The notes under the pieces are model-generated. The model searched no databases, was not told where the DNA came from, and was given only the letters and a program-made list of their open reading frames with translations. This document shows, in pieces, positions 53,063 to 61,290 of a stretch of DNA of 64,000 bases (positions are counted from its first letter, which is position 1; each line of letters starts with the position of its first letter). Origin of the DNA: Paucimonas lemoignei (GTDB taxonomy: Bacteria > Pseudomonadota > Gammaproteobacteria > Pseudomonadales > Pseudomonadaceae). Position numbers and translations under genes: made by a program. The stretch spans positions 4,588,001 to 4,652,000 of the forward strand of contig LS483371.1 in NCBI GenBank assembly GCA_900475325.1, in the 5' to 3' direction.

Positions 53063-53533
53063 ATGACACAAGTTACCAACACCCCTTACGAAGCCCTCGA
53101 AGTCGGGCAGACCGCCAGTTTCAGCAAAACCGTGGAAGAGCGCGATATCCAGCTGTTCGCGGCGATGTCCGGTGACCACAACCCGGTGCACCTGGACGCT
53201 GAATACGCAGCCTCGACCATGTTCAAGGAGCGTATCGCCCACGGCATGTTCAGCGGTGCCTTGATCAGCGCGGCCGTTGCTTGCGAATTGCCTGGGCCGG
53301 GCACTATTTATGTCGGCCAGCAGATGACCTTTCAGAAGCCGGTCAAAATCGGCGATACCCTGACGGTGCGCCTGGAAATCCTCGAGAAGCTGCCGAAGTT
53401 TCGGGTGCGCATCGCCACCCGCGTGTTCAACCAGCGCGAAGAAATTGTGGTGGATGGCGAAGCAGAAATCATCGCGCCGCGTAAGCAGCAGACCGTGACG
53501 CTGACCACCCTGCCGGCGATCAGTATCGGTTGA
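53063..53533 (+). CDS. phaJ1: (R)-specific enoyl-CoA hydratase PhaJ1
   Basis: This 156-residue hot-dog-fold protein has the MaoC/PhaJ active-site stretch: FAAMSGDHNPVHLDAEYAA (Asp and His of the hydratase-2 motif) and FKERIAHGMFSGALIS (about 55-70). Length and sequence agree with P. aeruginosa PhaJ1 as I remember it. It hydrates trans-2-enoyl-CoA to (R)-3-hydroxyacyl-CoA, linking beta-oxidation to polyhydroxyalkanoate synthesis. Its position after a lipase and next to fadD genes supports this. ATG 53063 begins MTQVTNTPYEALEVGQ, the family start. A REPIN follows. Confidence 0.9.
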   Translation: MTQVTNTPYEALEVGQTASFSKTVEERDIQLFAAMSGDHNPVHLDAEYAASTMFKERIAHGMFSGALISAAVACELPGPGTIYVGQQMTFQKPVKIGDTLTVRLEILEKLPKFRVRIATRVFNQREEIVVDGEAEIIAPRKQQTVTLTTLPAISIG

Positions 53534-53560
53534 GGCATTGCGCCCGATGCGCTGATCACG

Positions 53561-53650
53561 GTGGGAGCGAATTTATTCGCGAAGGGGCCATTACAATCGC
53601 CGAATATAGGTCGTCTGCAAGGCCGCATTCGCGAATGAATTCGCTCCCAC
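53561..53650. repeat. REPIN (GAATTC type)
   Basis: Arms 53561-53583 and 53628-53650 are 23-base inverted copies with one mismatch. It follows phaJ1 and lies just before the terminator of the small opposite-strand gene. Confidence 0.88.
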
Positions 53651-53676
53651 AGGATTGCAATTCAATTCAAGCGAAC

Positions 53677-53701
53677 AAAAAAAAGGCGACCGAAGTCGCC
53701 C
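53677..53701 (-). terminator. Terminator of ccoM with UUCG loop
   Basis: On the minus strand GGCGAC-TTCG-GTCGCC (53700 down to 53685) forms a six-base stem with the extra-stable UUCG tetraloop, followed by eight T residues (A run 53677-53684). It lies about 40 bases after the ccoM stop. Confidence 0.9.
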
Positions 53702-53741
53702 AAAATGCCTTGCGTGCTCTTTTTATTGGAAGGCCTCTGCC

Positions 53742-53852
53742 CTATTTGCGTTTTTGCGAGTCCTTCCAGATGAATAGTCCGAAGCCTGCAAAGAACACCA
53801 GCATCAGGCCAACGGTTACGACACCGGCCACCACCACATTGTCGAGAAACAT
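53742..53852 (-). CDS. ccoM: CcoM-like small subunit of cbb3 cytochrome oxidase
   Basis: The 36-residue product MFLDNVVVAGVVTVGLM VFFAGFGLFIWKDSQKRK (split for reading) is a single membrane helix with a short basic cytoplasmic end. It closely resembles CcoM, the small assembly/stability subunit of cbb3-type oxidases described in Pseudomonas stutzeri. GGAGG seven bases before ATG 53852 gives a strong start. An Anr/FNR-type promoter lies just upstream, as expected for the low-oxygen cbb3 oxidase, and a UUCG terminator follows, so this is a complete one-gene unit. It is too short for usual gene callers. No other oxidase genes are in the window. Confidence 0.85.
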   Translation of the reverse strand: MFLDNVVVAGVVTVGLMLVFFAGFGLFIWKDSQKRK

Positions 53853-53885
53853 AACCGTGCCTCCTGCTCTGTTGTCCCTGTTCGA

Positions 53886-53934
53886 TGGAGCTAGATTACC
53901 CAGAGCCGGGTAGATGGGAATTGACCCACATCAA
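53886..53934 (-). promoter_or_regulatory. Anr/FNR-dependent promoter of ccoM
   Basis: On the minus strand TTGATGTGGGTCAA (53934-53921) matches the Anr box TTGAT-N4-GTCAA. The -10 hexamer TAATCT (53898-53893) starts 22 bases later. If the -10 box occupies -12 to -7, the Anr box is centred exactly at -41.5, the class II activation position. The start point would be near 53886, about 34 bases upstream of ATG. Confidence 0.88.
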
Positions 53935-53940
53935 TGGCAG

Positions 53941-53965
53941 TGCACGCTCGGTGCGCGAGCGTGCA
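53941..53965. other. Stem-loop upstream of the ccoM promoter
   Basis: TGCACGCTCG and CGAGCGTGCA (10-base perfect arms, five-base loop) lie six bases beyond the Anr box. No T run follows on either strand. It may insulate the ccoM promoter from transcription entering from the gene at 54146-54307. Confidence 0.6.
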
Positions 53966-54025
53966 GATAAATGATTGCAGTGAGGGGGATTGGAGAGGTG
54001 CCACAAAGGCCCGGTATCTACAGGA

Positions 54026-54121
54026 CCTGTGGGAGCGAATTCATTCGCGAAAGCTATATTCCAGCCGCTGGATATCAGTGGGATGTAGCGGCCTCTTCGC
54101 GAATGAATTCGCTCCCACAGG
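54026..54121. repeat. REPIN (GAATTC type), perfect arms
   Basis: Arms 54026-54051 and 54096-54121 are exact 26-base inverted copies with a 44-base loop. It lies downstream of the small gene at 54146-54307 and can end its transcript. Confidence 0.92.
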
Positions 54122-54145
54122 GGAAATCACTCTGCAGCCCAAGCC

Positions 54146-54307
54146 CTAACGCTTCTTCGGCTTTTTCTTCGACTTCTTTTTGCCCGACTCAAGGGGCATC
54201 GCCTGCTCGAAGGCGTTGCGCACTTCGTTCAGACGCTTATCGTTCAGATCGTGAACCCGCTTGGCGCGCTCGGCACCCAGGTCGATCAGCTTTTCATCTG
54301 CGCTCAT
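54146..54307 (-). CDS. Small basic-tailed hypothetical protein (53 aa)
   Basis: The product MSADEKLIDLGAERAKRV continues as one charged helix (HDLNDKRLNEVRNAFEQAM) and ends in a lysine-rich tail (KKKSKKKPKKR). This is like many small Pseudomonas proteins of unknown function, possibly nucleic-acid associated. ATG 54307 is chosen because the family-like acidic start begins there; upstream codons read as low-complexity DNA overlapping the LysR promoter. The ribosome site is weak. It is divergent from the LysR gene. Confidence 0.6.
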   Translation of the reverse strand: MSADEKLIDLGAERAKRVHDLNDKRLNEVRNAFEQAMPLESGKKKSKKKPKKR

Positions 54308-54467
54308 GGCCAGCGACTCTCGAACACGTGGAAGTTGGGCCAATAATGCGCAATCGCGAGACCTATGACTAGCAGCGATGCTGGCAGATGCATCAGGGGC
54401 TCGCCCCGGCGAAGCTTTTGGCCGCACAATCGGCGACTACGCTGCATCGCCAAAGGACCTGACACCC

Positions 54468-55415
54468 GTGCCCCCTACCCCGACCCCAGCCGCTTCGACA
54501 CAAGCGGCGCTGCATGGTGACCTGCCACCCTTGCTCACCCTGCGCGCGTTTGAAGCGGTTGCGCGGCATCTGAGCTTCGTCAATGCGGCCCGCGAACTGT
54601 CCGTGACCCAAAGCGCCCTGAGTCATCAGGTGCACAAGCTTGAAACCTATCTCGAATGCCGACTGTTCATCCGTCGCACCCGCGCCATCGAACTGACCGA
54701 AGCTGGCCGCAGTTACCAGTTGCAGATTCGTCAGGCGCTGGAAAACATTGCCGGAGCCACACGCATTATTCGCCAGCCCGCAGCAGCGCCCCAGGTTCTG
54801 CGCATCGGTCTGCTGGCCTCTTTCGCGACGATGTGGCTGGCTCCGCGTCTGCCGGGTTTCATCTCGGCCAACCCGGATATCCGGCTCGAACTGGCGCCGT
54901 CCTACGAACTTGCCGACGTGGCAGGCGGTGAGGTCCACCTGGCTATCCGCTACGGCAAGGGTGGCTGGCCCGGCGTCAATGGTCTGCGTCTGATGAATGA
55001 ACGCCTGTTCCCCGTGTGCAGCCCCCAGTACAAAGCCCAATGGCTGGAGGCGCAGCATGATGCCAACCACGAGGGCCTCGCGCCCGGCCCGCTGCTCACT
55101 GCCCAGGCGGCCGTCCCTTTCGAATGGCTTGACTGGGCCCGACAGCTGCGTAACGACATCAGCCAGGTTCCGAGCCTGATGCTGCACGACTACAACATCG
55201 TGGTGGAGGCAGCAGTCGCCGGTCAGGGCATAGCAATGGGTCGCGAGCGCCTGATCCGGCGACGTTTGCAGGAAGGCTCGTTGGTCCGGCTCCTGCCCGA
55301 CGCCCTCTATGAAGGGGACATCGGCTACTGGCTGGTAACCGACAACAATCCGCTGGACAGCGCAGCGCAGCGCTTTGCCGACTGGTTGATCATGATGTGC
55401 CGCGAGGATGATTGA
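54468..55415 (+). CDS. LysR-family regulator (GcvA-like)
   Basis: This 315-residue regulator has an N-terminal helix-turn-helix (about 20-75: LRAFEAVARHLSFVNAARELSVTQSALSHQVHKLE) and an effector-binding domain with the GcvA-group feature LAIRYGKGGWPG (about 165-176). GcvA-type proteins respond to glycine or related amines. It probably controls the RidA/aminotransferase pair that starts 113 bases downstream. GTG 54468 with AAGGA ten bases upstream is the likeliest start; the frame extends to 54378 without a ribosome site. Confidence 0.82.
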   Translation: MPPTPTPAASTQAALHGDLPPLLTLRAFEAVARHLSFVNAARELSVTQSALSHQVHKLETYLECRLFIRRTRAIELTEAGRSYQLQIRQALENIAGATRIIRQPAAAPQVLRIGLLASFATMWLAPRLPGFISANPDIRLELAPSYELADVAGGEVHLAIRYGKGGWPGVNGLRLMNERLFPVCSPQYKAQWLEAQHDANHEGLAPGPLLTAQAAVPFEWLDWARQLRNDISQVPSLMLHDYNIVVEAAVAGQGIAMGRERLIRRRLQEGSLVRLLPDALYEGDIGYWLVTDNNPLDSAAQRFADWLIMMCREDD

Positions 55416-55527
55416 GCGATTTCGATACGTCGGGTGAAATCTTTCAGTTTGTCGAACCGAATGCCGCACGCCCATTGTGGCCGCCCTTGTGTGGCGTCTG
55501 TGTGGCGCCTTTGCGGAGATACACTCG

Positions 55528-55998
55528 ATGACTGACAGCCTGCTTGAACGAATCGCGAAACTGGACCTGCAACTCCCAACCCCGGACGGCCCGGCGGGTA
55601 ATTACGTCAGCACCGCGATCAGCCAGAACATGCTGTATGTGTCGGGGCAAATCCCGATGCAAGAGGGTCGGCCTGCCTATGTCGGTCGCGTCGGAGAAGC
55701 CCTGAGCGAAGAACAAGGCGCAGCCGCTGCACAACTGGCAGCACTGGGCCTGCTCGCCCAGCTACAGACGGTGATCGGCGACGATCTGTCAAAACTGGTG
55801 CGTGTGGTGCGGCTCGGTGTGTTTGTCGCCTGCCCCACTGATTTCACCCGCCAGGGTGCCGTAGCCAATGGCGCTTCGAATCTGCTGGTCAGCGTGCTGG
55901 GTGAAGCAGGTCGCCATGTGCGCACCTCGGTAGGCGTTTCGAGCCTGCCCGCCGGAGTGCCAGTTGAAGCGGATGCCATTTTCGAGTTGAGACCATGA
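55528..55998 (+). CDS. RidA/YjgF-family enamine/imine deaminase-like protein
   Basis: This 156-residue protein belongs to the RidA superfamily (YjgF/Rid): PAGNYVSTAISQNMLYVSGQIP (about 23-44), the central LVRVVRLGVFVACPTDF (about 90-106) and the end RTSVGVSSLPAGVPVEADAIFEL (about 132-154). Its length and the HVRTSVG pattern fit the longer RidA-like group rather than classical RidA. RidA proteins remove reactive enamine or imine intermediates released by PLP enzymes. That matches the next gene, a PLP aminotransferase-fold enzyme whose ATG overlaps this stop (ATGA). GGAG lies nine bases before ATG 55528. Confidence 0.87.
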   Translation: MTDSLLERIAKLDLQLPTPDGPAGNYVSTAISQNMLYVSGQIPMQEGRPAYVGRVGEALSEEQGAAAAQLAALGLLAQLQTVIGDDLSKLVRVVRLGVFVACPTDFTRQGAVANGASNLLVSVLGEAGRHVRTSVGVSSLPAGVPVEADAIFELRP

Positions 55999-57203
55999 CG
56001 CCGCCTATCACCGACGAGCAGATCCTGGCACTGCGGGCCGCGACTCCGGGCTGTCAGCAGGTGATCCATTTCAACCATTCCGGCGCCTCGCTGCCCAGCG
56101 AAGCGACGGGCGCGGCAATGGTAGCGCAGATGACCCGGGAAATGATCTGCGGCCCGATGGAGGCTGCAGCCCACGGCGAGACGCTGCTCGAAAACGCGCG
56201 CCACACCGCCGCGCGATTGCTCAACACCAACGCCGCCAGCATTGCCTTCCTGAGCAGTGGCTCGGCCGCCTGGGGCATGGCGTTCAGCGCTCTGGGCCAA
56301 TGGCAGCCGGGCGATCGGATTCTGGTCGGGCGTCACGAATGGGGCGGCAATCTGGCGTGCATCGCCAGCGCGGTTGCCGCCGGGGCAAGCCTGGAGGTCA
56401 TCCCCTGCGACGCGAACGGCGCGGTATCGGTACCGGCGCTGGAAGCCATGCTCGATGAACGGGTGCGGCTGATTTCCCTGACCTGGCTACCGGCCAACGG
56501 CGGCCTGATCAATCCGGCCCAGGCCATTGGCGCCGTCGCCAGACGCCACGGCATCCCCTATTTCATTGATGCAGGCCAGGCGTTGGGGCAAATCACCGTG
56601 GATGTCGAGCAATTGGGCTGCGATGTACTCAAGGGTGCCTGTCGCAAGTTTTTGCGTGGCCCTCGGGGCACCGCGTTGCTGTACGTGCGGGCGGGATTCG
56701 TCGATAAATTGCAGCCGCCGTTTGTGGATGTGAGCTCTGCGCCCGGCAACAGCGAAGGCTTCACCCGGCGCAACGATGCGCGACGCTTTGAAACCAGTGA
56801 GCTTTCCCTGACCCTAATGGCCGGGCTGGACAACGCTCTGAGCGAAGTCGAAGCCTTGGGTGTAAGCGCTATCGAGCTGCGCATTCAGCATCTGGCGTCG
56901 GCAGCGCGCCACCGCCTGGCAAGCATCAACGGCATCACACTGCGCGATTGCGGCAAACCGACACAGCAGTCAGGACTGATTTCATTCACGATGGAGGGCC
57001 GGGACGCCCTGGACATCAAAAGGACGCTGGGGACACAGGGCATTAACATCGGAGCAAACGGTACGGCGTATACACCACTGGACATGCAGGCAAGAGGCCT
57101 GACAAACATCGCACGCGTGTCAGTCAGTCACCTGAATACCCTGGCGGAAATCGATAGCCTGGTCAGCGCGCTGTTCAACATGAAACAGAGCGACATAAAG
57201 TAG
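55995..57203 (+). CDS. Class V aminotransferase-fold PLP enzyme
   Basis: This 402-residue enzyme has the class V fold-type I features: FNHSGASLPSE at the start (about 25-35), TWLPANGGLINP (about 164-175), YFIDAGQALGQ (about 191-201) and the PLP-lysine region GACRKFLRGPRGTALLYV (about 215-232). It resembles cysteine desulfurase/isopenicillin-N-epimerase-like proteins of unknown substrate. It lacks the Cys loop expected for a classical desulfurase in the part I can judge. Its start overlaps the ridA stop as ATGA, so the two are made together: the enzyme could create a reactive imine and the RidA protein remove it. Confidence 0.85.
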   Translation: MTPPITDEQILALRAATPGCQQVIHFNHSGASLPSEATGAAMVAQMTREMICGPMEAAAHGETLLENARHTAARLLNTNAASIAFLSSGSAAWGMAFSALGQWQPGDRILVGRHEWGGNLACIASAVAAGASLEVIPCDANGAVSVPALEAMLDERVRLISLTWLPANGGLINPAQAIGAVARRHGIPYFIDAGQALGQITVDVEQLGCDVLKGACRKFLRGPRGTALLYVRAGFVDKLQPPFVDVSSAPGNSEGFTRRNDARRFETSELSLTLMAGLDNALSEVEALGVSAIELRIQHLASAARHRLASINGITLRDCGKPTQQSGLISFTMEGRDALDIKRTLGTQGINIGANGTAYTPLDMQARGLTNIARVSVSHLNTLAEIDSLVSALFNMKQSDIK

Positions 57204-57211
57204 ACTCAGGC

Positions 57212-57550
57212 TTAGACCTGCACATCGACCCACAACCCCTGGCGAGGCTCTTCGTCCATGAGCGGCACCACGGGCACGGTGTGATCGGCATTCAATGCAA
57301 TGCCCGGCACGGCCAGGTGTTCGGGTTCATCGGCGCCTTCTTCACGGCGGCGCTGCTGTTCTTCGTGACGCTTCTGTTCTTCAAGCAGCAGCCAGGCGTT
57401 TTGCTCGTCTTCTTCGTTGCGCAGGTCAATATTGGTTTCGCTGGAAGTCGGCTGAACTGGCACCACAGGAGGAATGTCTGGCACCTGTTTAGCCGGGTCC
57501 AGCTGCGACGTGACGGGTACCGCACTCAGAGGAAGCGTCTGGATAAACAT
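57212..57550 (-). CDS. Acidic hypothetical protein (112 aa)
   Basis: The product begins MFIQTLPLSAVPVTSQLD and is rich in Pro, Glu and Gln, with a helical central part (DEQNAWLLLEEQKRHEEQQ, about 48-66) and no signal peptide or membrane helix. It looks intrinsically disordered. Similar short Pseudomonas proteins carry misleading labels such as aspartate-semialdehyde dehydrogenase in databases; nothing supports that. GGAG sits ten bases before ATG 57550. It is convergent with the aminotransferase gene (8-base gap) and divergent from rapA. Confidence 0.65.
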   Translation of the reverse strand: MFIQTLPLSAVPVTSQLDPAKQVPDIPPVVPVQPTSSETNIDLRNEEDEQNAWLLLEEQKRHEEQQRRREEGADEPEHLAVPGIALNADHTVPVVPLMDEEPRQGLWVDVQV

Positions 57551-57768
57551 GATTTTTAGTCTCCTGTTTGAGTGGATGTCGGCCGCCTGTTCGTCGACTT
57601 GACCCCGTAAATGAGAAACTTTCGACTATGTTTTTGGCAACTAGTGCCTTGAACGGGCCTAATTGCCGAAAACACGGGATAAATCGTCGCGTTTTAGCAC
57701 TGCGCCTTTGGCCTGAGCGACGTGTTCCGTTAACATAGTCGGCTTTTTCACGGCGGGAGACAGGCAGC

Positions 57769-60615
57769 ATGGCGCAGCAGTATCAACCGGGGCAACGCTG
57801 GATTAGCGACAGTGAAGCCGAGCTGGGTTTGGGTACCGTTCTGGCACAGGACGGCCGCTTGTTGACCGTGCTCTACCCGGCCACTGGCGACACGCGTCAG
57901 TACGCACTGCGAAACGCACCGCTCACGCGGGTACGTTTTTCTCCTGGTGACGTGATCACCCACTTCGAAAACTGGAAGATGACCGTGCGTGAAGTCGACG
58001 ATGTCGACGGCTTGCTGGTTTACCACGGTCTCAACGCCCAGAACGAAACGGTCACCCTGCCGGAAACCCAGCTGTCGAACTTCATTCAGTTCCGCCTGGC
58101 CACCGACCGCCTGTTCGCCGGCCAGATCGACCCGCTGGCCTGGTTCTCGCTGCGCTATCACACCCTTGAACACACCAGCCGCCAGTTGCAATCCTCGCTG
58201 TGGGGCCTGGGCGGTGTGCGCGCGCAACCCATCGCGCACCAGCTGCACATTGCCCGCGAAGTCGCTGACCGCATCGCCCCTCGCGTACTGCTCGCGGACG
58301 AAGTGGGCCTGGGCAAGACCATCGAAGCCGGTCTGGTCATCCATCGCCAGCTGCTGTCCGGGCGCGCCAACCGCATCCTGATCCTGGTGCCGGAAAACCT
58401 GCAGCACCAATGGCTGGTGGAAATGCGCCGCCGTTTCAACCTGCAGGTGGCGCTGTTCGACGCCGAGCGCTTCATCGAAAGCGATGCCAGCAACCCGTTC
58501 GAAGACACCCAGCTCGCGCTGGTCGCCCTTGAATGGCTGGTGGAAGACGAAAAGGCTCAGGATGCGCTGTTCGCGGCGGGCTGGGACTTGATGGTGGTCG
58601 ACGAAGCTCACCACCTGGTCTGGCACGAAGACAAGGCCAGCCCTGAGTATTCGCTGGTCGAGCAACTGGCTGAGGTTATCCCTGGCGTATTGCTGCTGAC
58701 CGCGACCCCGGAGCAGCTGGGCCAGGACAGCCACTTCGCCCGTCTGCGTCTGCTGGACCCGAACCGTTTCCACGATCTGCATGCGTTTCGCGCCGAGAGC
58801 GAGAACTATCGCCCGGTGGCCGAGGCTGTGCAGGAGCTGCTGGATAAAGGTCGTCTGTCGCCCAAGGCGCAGAAGACCATCCACGATTTCCTCGGTGCCG
58901 AAGGCGAAACGTTGCTGGCCGCTGTCAACGACGGCGACGAAGAAGCCAGCGCCCGCCTGATTCGCGAATTGCTCGACCGCCATGGCACTGGCCGGGTGCT
59001 GTTCCGTAACACCCGCGCTGCCGTGCAGGGCTTCCCGGAGCGTAATCTGCATCCGTACCCGCTGCCCTGCCCTGCCGAATACCTGGAACTGCCGGTGGGC
59101 GAACATGCCGACCTGTACCCGGAAGTCAGCTTCCAGGCTCAGCCCGATGCTAGTGAAGAAGAGCGCTGGTGGAAGTTCGACCCGCGTGTCGACTGGCTGA
59201 TCGATACCCTGAAAATGCTCAAGCGCGTCAAGGTGCTGGTGATCTGCGCCCATGCCGAGACGGCCATGGACCTGGAAGACGCCCTGCGCGTGCGCTCCGG
59301 CATCCCCGCAACCGTGTTCCACGAAGGCATGAACATCCTCGAACGCGACCGCGCAGCGGCCTATTTCGCGGATGAAGAATTCGGCGCGCAGGTACTGATC
59401 TGCTCGGAAATCGGCAGTGAAGGTCGCAACTTCCAGTTCGCCCACCACCTGGTGTTGTTCGATCTGCCTGCACACCCGGATTTGCTCGAGCAACGTATCG
59501 GCCGTCTGGACCGTATCGGCCAGAAACACACCATCGAACTGCACGTGCCGTTCCTGGAAACCAGCCCGCAAGCGCGGCTCTTCCAGTGGTATCACGAAGC
59601 GTTGAACGCCTTCCTCAACACCTGCCCGACCGGCAACGCCCTGCAACATCAGTTCGGCCCGCGCTTGCTGCCGCTACTTGAAAGTGGGGACGACGATGAA
59701 TGGCAAGCGCTGATCGATGAAGCCCGCGCCGAGCGCGAGCGTCTGGAAACCGAGCTGCACACCGGTCGCGATCGCCTGCTGGAGCTCAACTCCGGCGGCG
59801 CTGGTGAAGGTGAAGCGCTGGTGGAGGCGATCCTTGAGCAGGATGACCAGTTCACCTTGCCGATCTACATGGAAACCCTGTTCAACGCATTCGGCATCGA
59901 CAGTGAAGACCATTCGGACAACGCCCTGATCCTGCGCCCGAGTGAGAAAATGCTCGACGCCAGCTTCCCGCTGGGTGACGACGAAGGCGTAACCATTACC
60001 TACGACCGCAACCTTGCACTGTCTCGCGAAGACATGCAGTTCATCACCTGGGAACACCCGATGGTGCAGGGCGGCATGGACCTGGTGCTGTCCGGTTCCA
60101 TGGGCAACACCGCCGTGGCGCTGATCAAGAACAAGGCGCTCAAGCCCGGCACTGTATTGCTTGAATTGCTGTACGTCAGTGAGGTGGTTGCGCCGCGCTC
60201 CCTGCAATTGGGCCGTTACCTGCCGCCAGCCGCCTTGCGCTGCCTGCTCGATGGCAACGGCAATGACCTGTCGGGAAGGGTTTCATTCACCACCCTGAAC
60301 GACCAGCTCGAAAGCGTGCCACGGGCCAGCGCCAACAAGTTCATCCAGGCTCAGCGTGACGTGCTCAACCCGCAGATCAATGCCGGTGAAGCGCGTATTG
60401 CACCGAAACATGCTGAGCGCGTAGCTGAAGCACAACGTCGCCTTGCGGCTGATACCGAAGAAGAACTGGCCCGCCTCACCGCCTTGCAAGCGGTCAACCC
60501 GACCGTGCGCGACAGCGAACTGGTTGCGTTGCGCGAGCAGCGTGAACAAGGCCTGGCGATGCTGGATAAAGCCGCGCTGCGCCTGGAGGCGATTCGGGTG
60601 TTGGTGGCGGGTTAA
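57769..60615 (+). CDS. rapA: RNA polymerase-associated ATPase RapA (HepA)
   Basis: This 948-residue Swi2/Snf2 protein has N-terminal Tudor-like domains (about 1-110: [20 protein letters not shown]), Walker [15 protein letters not shown] (about 176-189), DEAHHLVW (about 281), [12 protein letters not shown] and [11 protein letters not shown] in the second lobe (about 545-580), then the spacer and C-terminal domains. Length is close to E. coli RapA (968). It recycles RNA polymerase after termination under salt or stress conditions. GGAG lies nine bases before ATG 57769. In PAO1, as I recall, hepA (PA3308) sits close to the same fadD and MHYT genes. Confidence 0.95.
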   Translation: MAQQYQPGQRWISDSEAELGLGTVLAQDGRLLTVLYPATGDTRQYALRNAPLTRVRFSPGDVITHFENWKMTVREVDDVDGLLVYHGLNAQNETVTLPETQLSNFIQFRLATDRLFAGQIDPLAWFSLRYHTLEHTSRQLQSSLWGLGGVRAQPIAHQLHIAREVADRIAPRVLLADEVGLGKTIEAGLVIHRQLLSGRANRILILVPENLQHQWLVEMRRRFNLQVALFDAERFIESDASNPFEDTQLALVALEWLVEDEKAQDALFAAGWDLMVVDEAHHLVWHEDKASPEYSLVEQLAEVIPGVLLLTATPEQLGQDSHFARLRLLDPNRFHDLHAFRAESENYRPVAEAVQELLDKGRLSPKAQKTIHDFLGAEGETLLAAVNDGDEEASARLIRELLDRHGTGRVLFRNTRAAVQGFPERNLHPYPLPCPAEYLELPVGEHADLYPEVSFQAQPDASEEERWWKFDPRVDWLIDTLKMLKRVKVLVICAHAETAMDLEDALRVRSGIPATVFHEGMNILERDRAAAYFADEEFGAQVLICSEIGSEGRNFQFAHHLVLFDLPAHPDLLEQRIGRLDRIGQKHTIELHVPFLETSPQARLFQWYHEALNAFLNTCPTGNALQHQFGPRLLPLLESGDDDEWQALIDEARAERERLETELHTGRDRLLELNSGGAGEGEALVEAILEQDDQFTLPIYMETLFNAFGIDSEDHSDNALILRPSEKMLDASFPLGDDEGVTITYDRNLALSREDMQFITWEHPMVQGGMDLVLSGSMGNTAVALIKNKALKPGTVLLELLYVSEVVAPRSLQLGRYLPPAALRCLLDGNGNDLSGRVSFTTLNDQLESVPRASANKFIQAQRDVLNPQINAGEARIAPKHAERVAEAQRRLAADTEEELARLTALQAVNPTVRDSELVALREQREQGLAMLDKAALRLEAIRVLVAG

Positions 60616-60657
60616 AAACTCGCTCCTACAGGTGGGAACTTGAACCTGTAGGAGCTT

Positions 60658-61265
60658 GAACCCTGTGGGAGCGAATTCATTCGCGAAGAGGCCGGTACAG
60701 TCGATGCATCTTCATCGGTCTTGATATTGCCTTCGCGAATGAATTCGCTCCCACGAGATCCATGCACCACTCAACATTTCAGCAATCCAAGCCCTCGTTC
60801 ACCAGCTCATCGCCCCGGATGGGAACCCGAACCTGTGGGAGCGAATTCATTCGCGAAGAGGCCGGTACATCCGACGCACTTCCATGGGTCTTGAGAGTGC
60901 CTTCGCGAATGAATTCGCTCCCACGAGATCCATGCACCACTCAACATTTCAGCAACCCAAGCCCTCGTTCACCAGCTCATCGCCCCGGATGGGAACCCGA
61001 ACCTGTGGGAGCGAATTCATTCGCGAAGAGGCCGGTACATCCGGCGCACTTCCATGGGTCTTGAGAGTGCCTTCGCGAATGAATTCGCTCCCACGAGATC
61101 CATGCACCACTCAACATTTCAGCAACCCAAGCCCTCGTTCACCAGCTCATCGCCCCGGATGGGAACCCGAACCTGTGGGAGCGAATTCATTCGCGAAGAG
61201 GCCGGTACATCCGGCGCATTTCCATGGGTCTTGAGAGTGCCTTCGCGAATGAATTCGCTCCCACG
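60658..61265. repeat. Tandem array of four REPINs, 170-bp period
   Basis: Four GAATTC-type REPINs lie head to tail: the core GCGAATTCATTCGC starts at 60671, 60841, 61011 and 61181, exactly 170 bases apart. Each unit is a hairpin of 25-base arms plus an identical spacer beginning GAGATCCATGCACCACTC. The first unit differs in its loop; units 2-4 are almost identical, so they expanded recently. Apparent frames across the array read the repeated text NEFAPT and are not genes. The 675-base gap (60616-61290) contains nothing else, apart from a REP half near 60630-60655. Confidence 0.93.
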
Positions 61266-61290
61266 GGGATCTCACTACGTGCTCAAGATC

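Noticed and set aside
57748..59649. 633-codon open frame on the minus strand
   Set aside because: It lies fully opposite rapA, which has all Swi2/Snf2 motifs. The minus-strand translation is His/Gln/Val-rich without domains, a known effect of GC-rich codon bias.
60658..61265. CRISPR array
   Set aside because: The unit is 170 bases with near-identical 'spacers' and the repeat is a REPIN hairpin. No cas genes are present.
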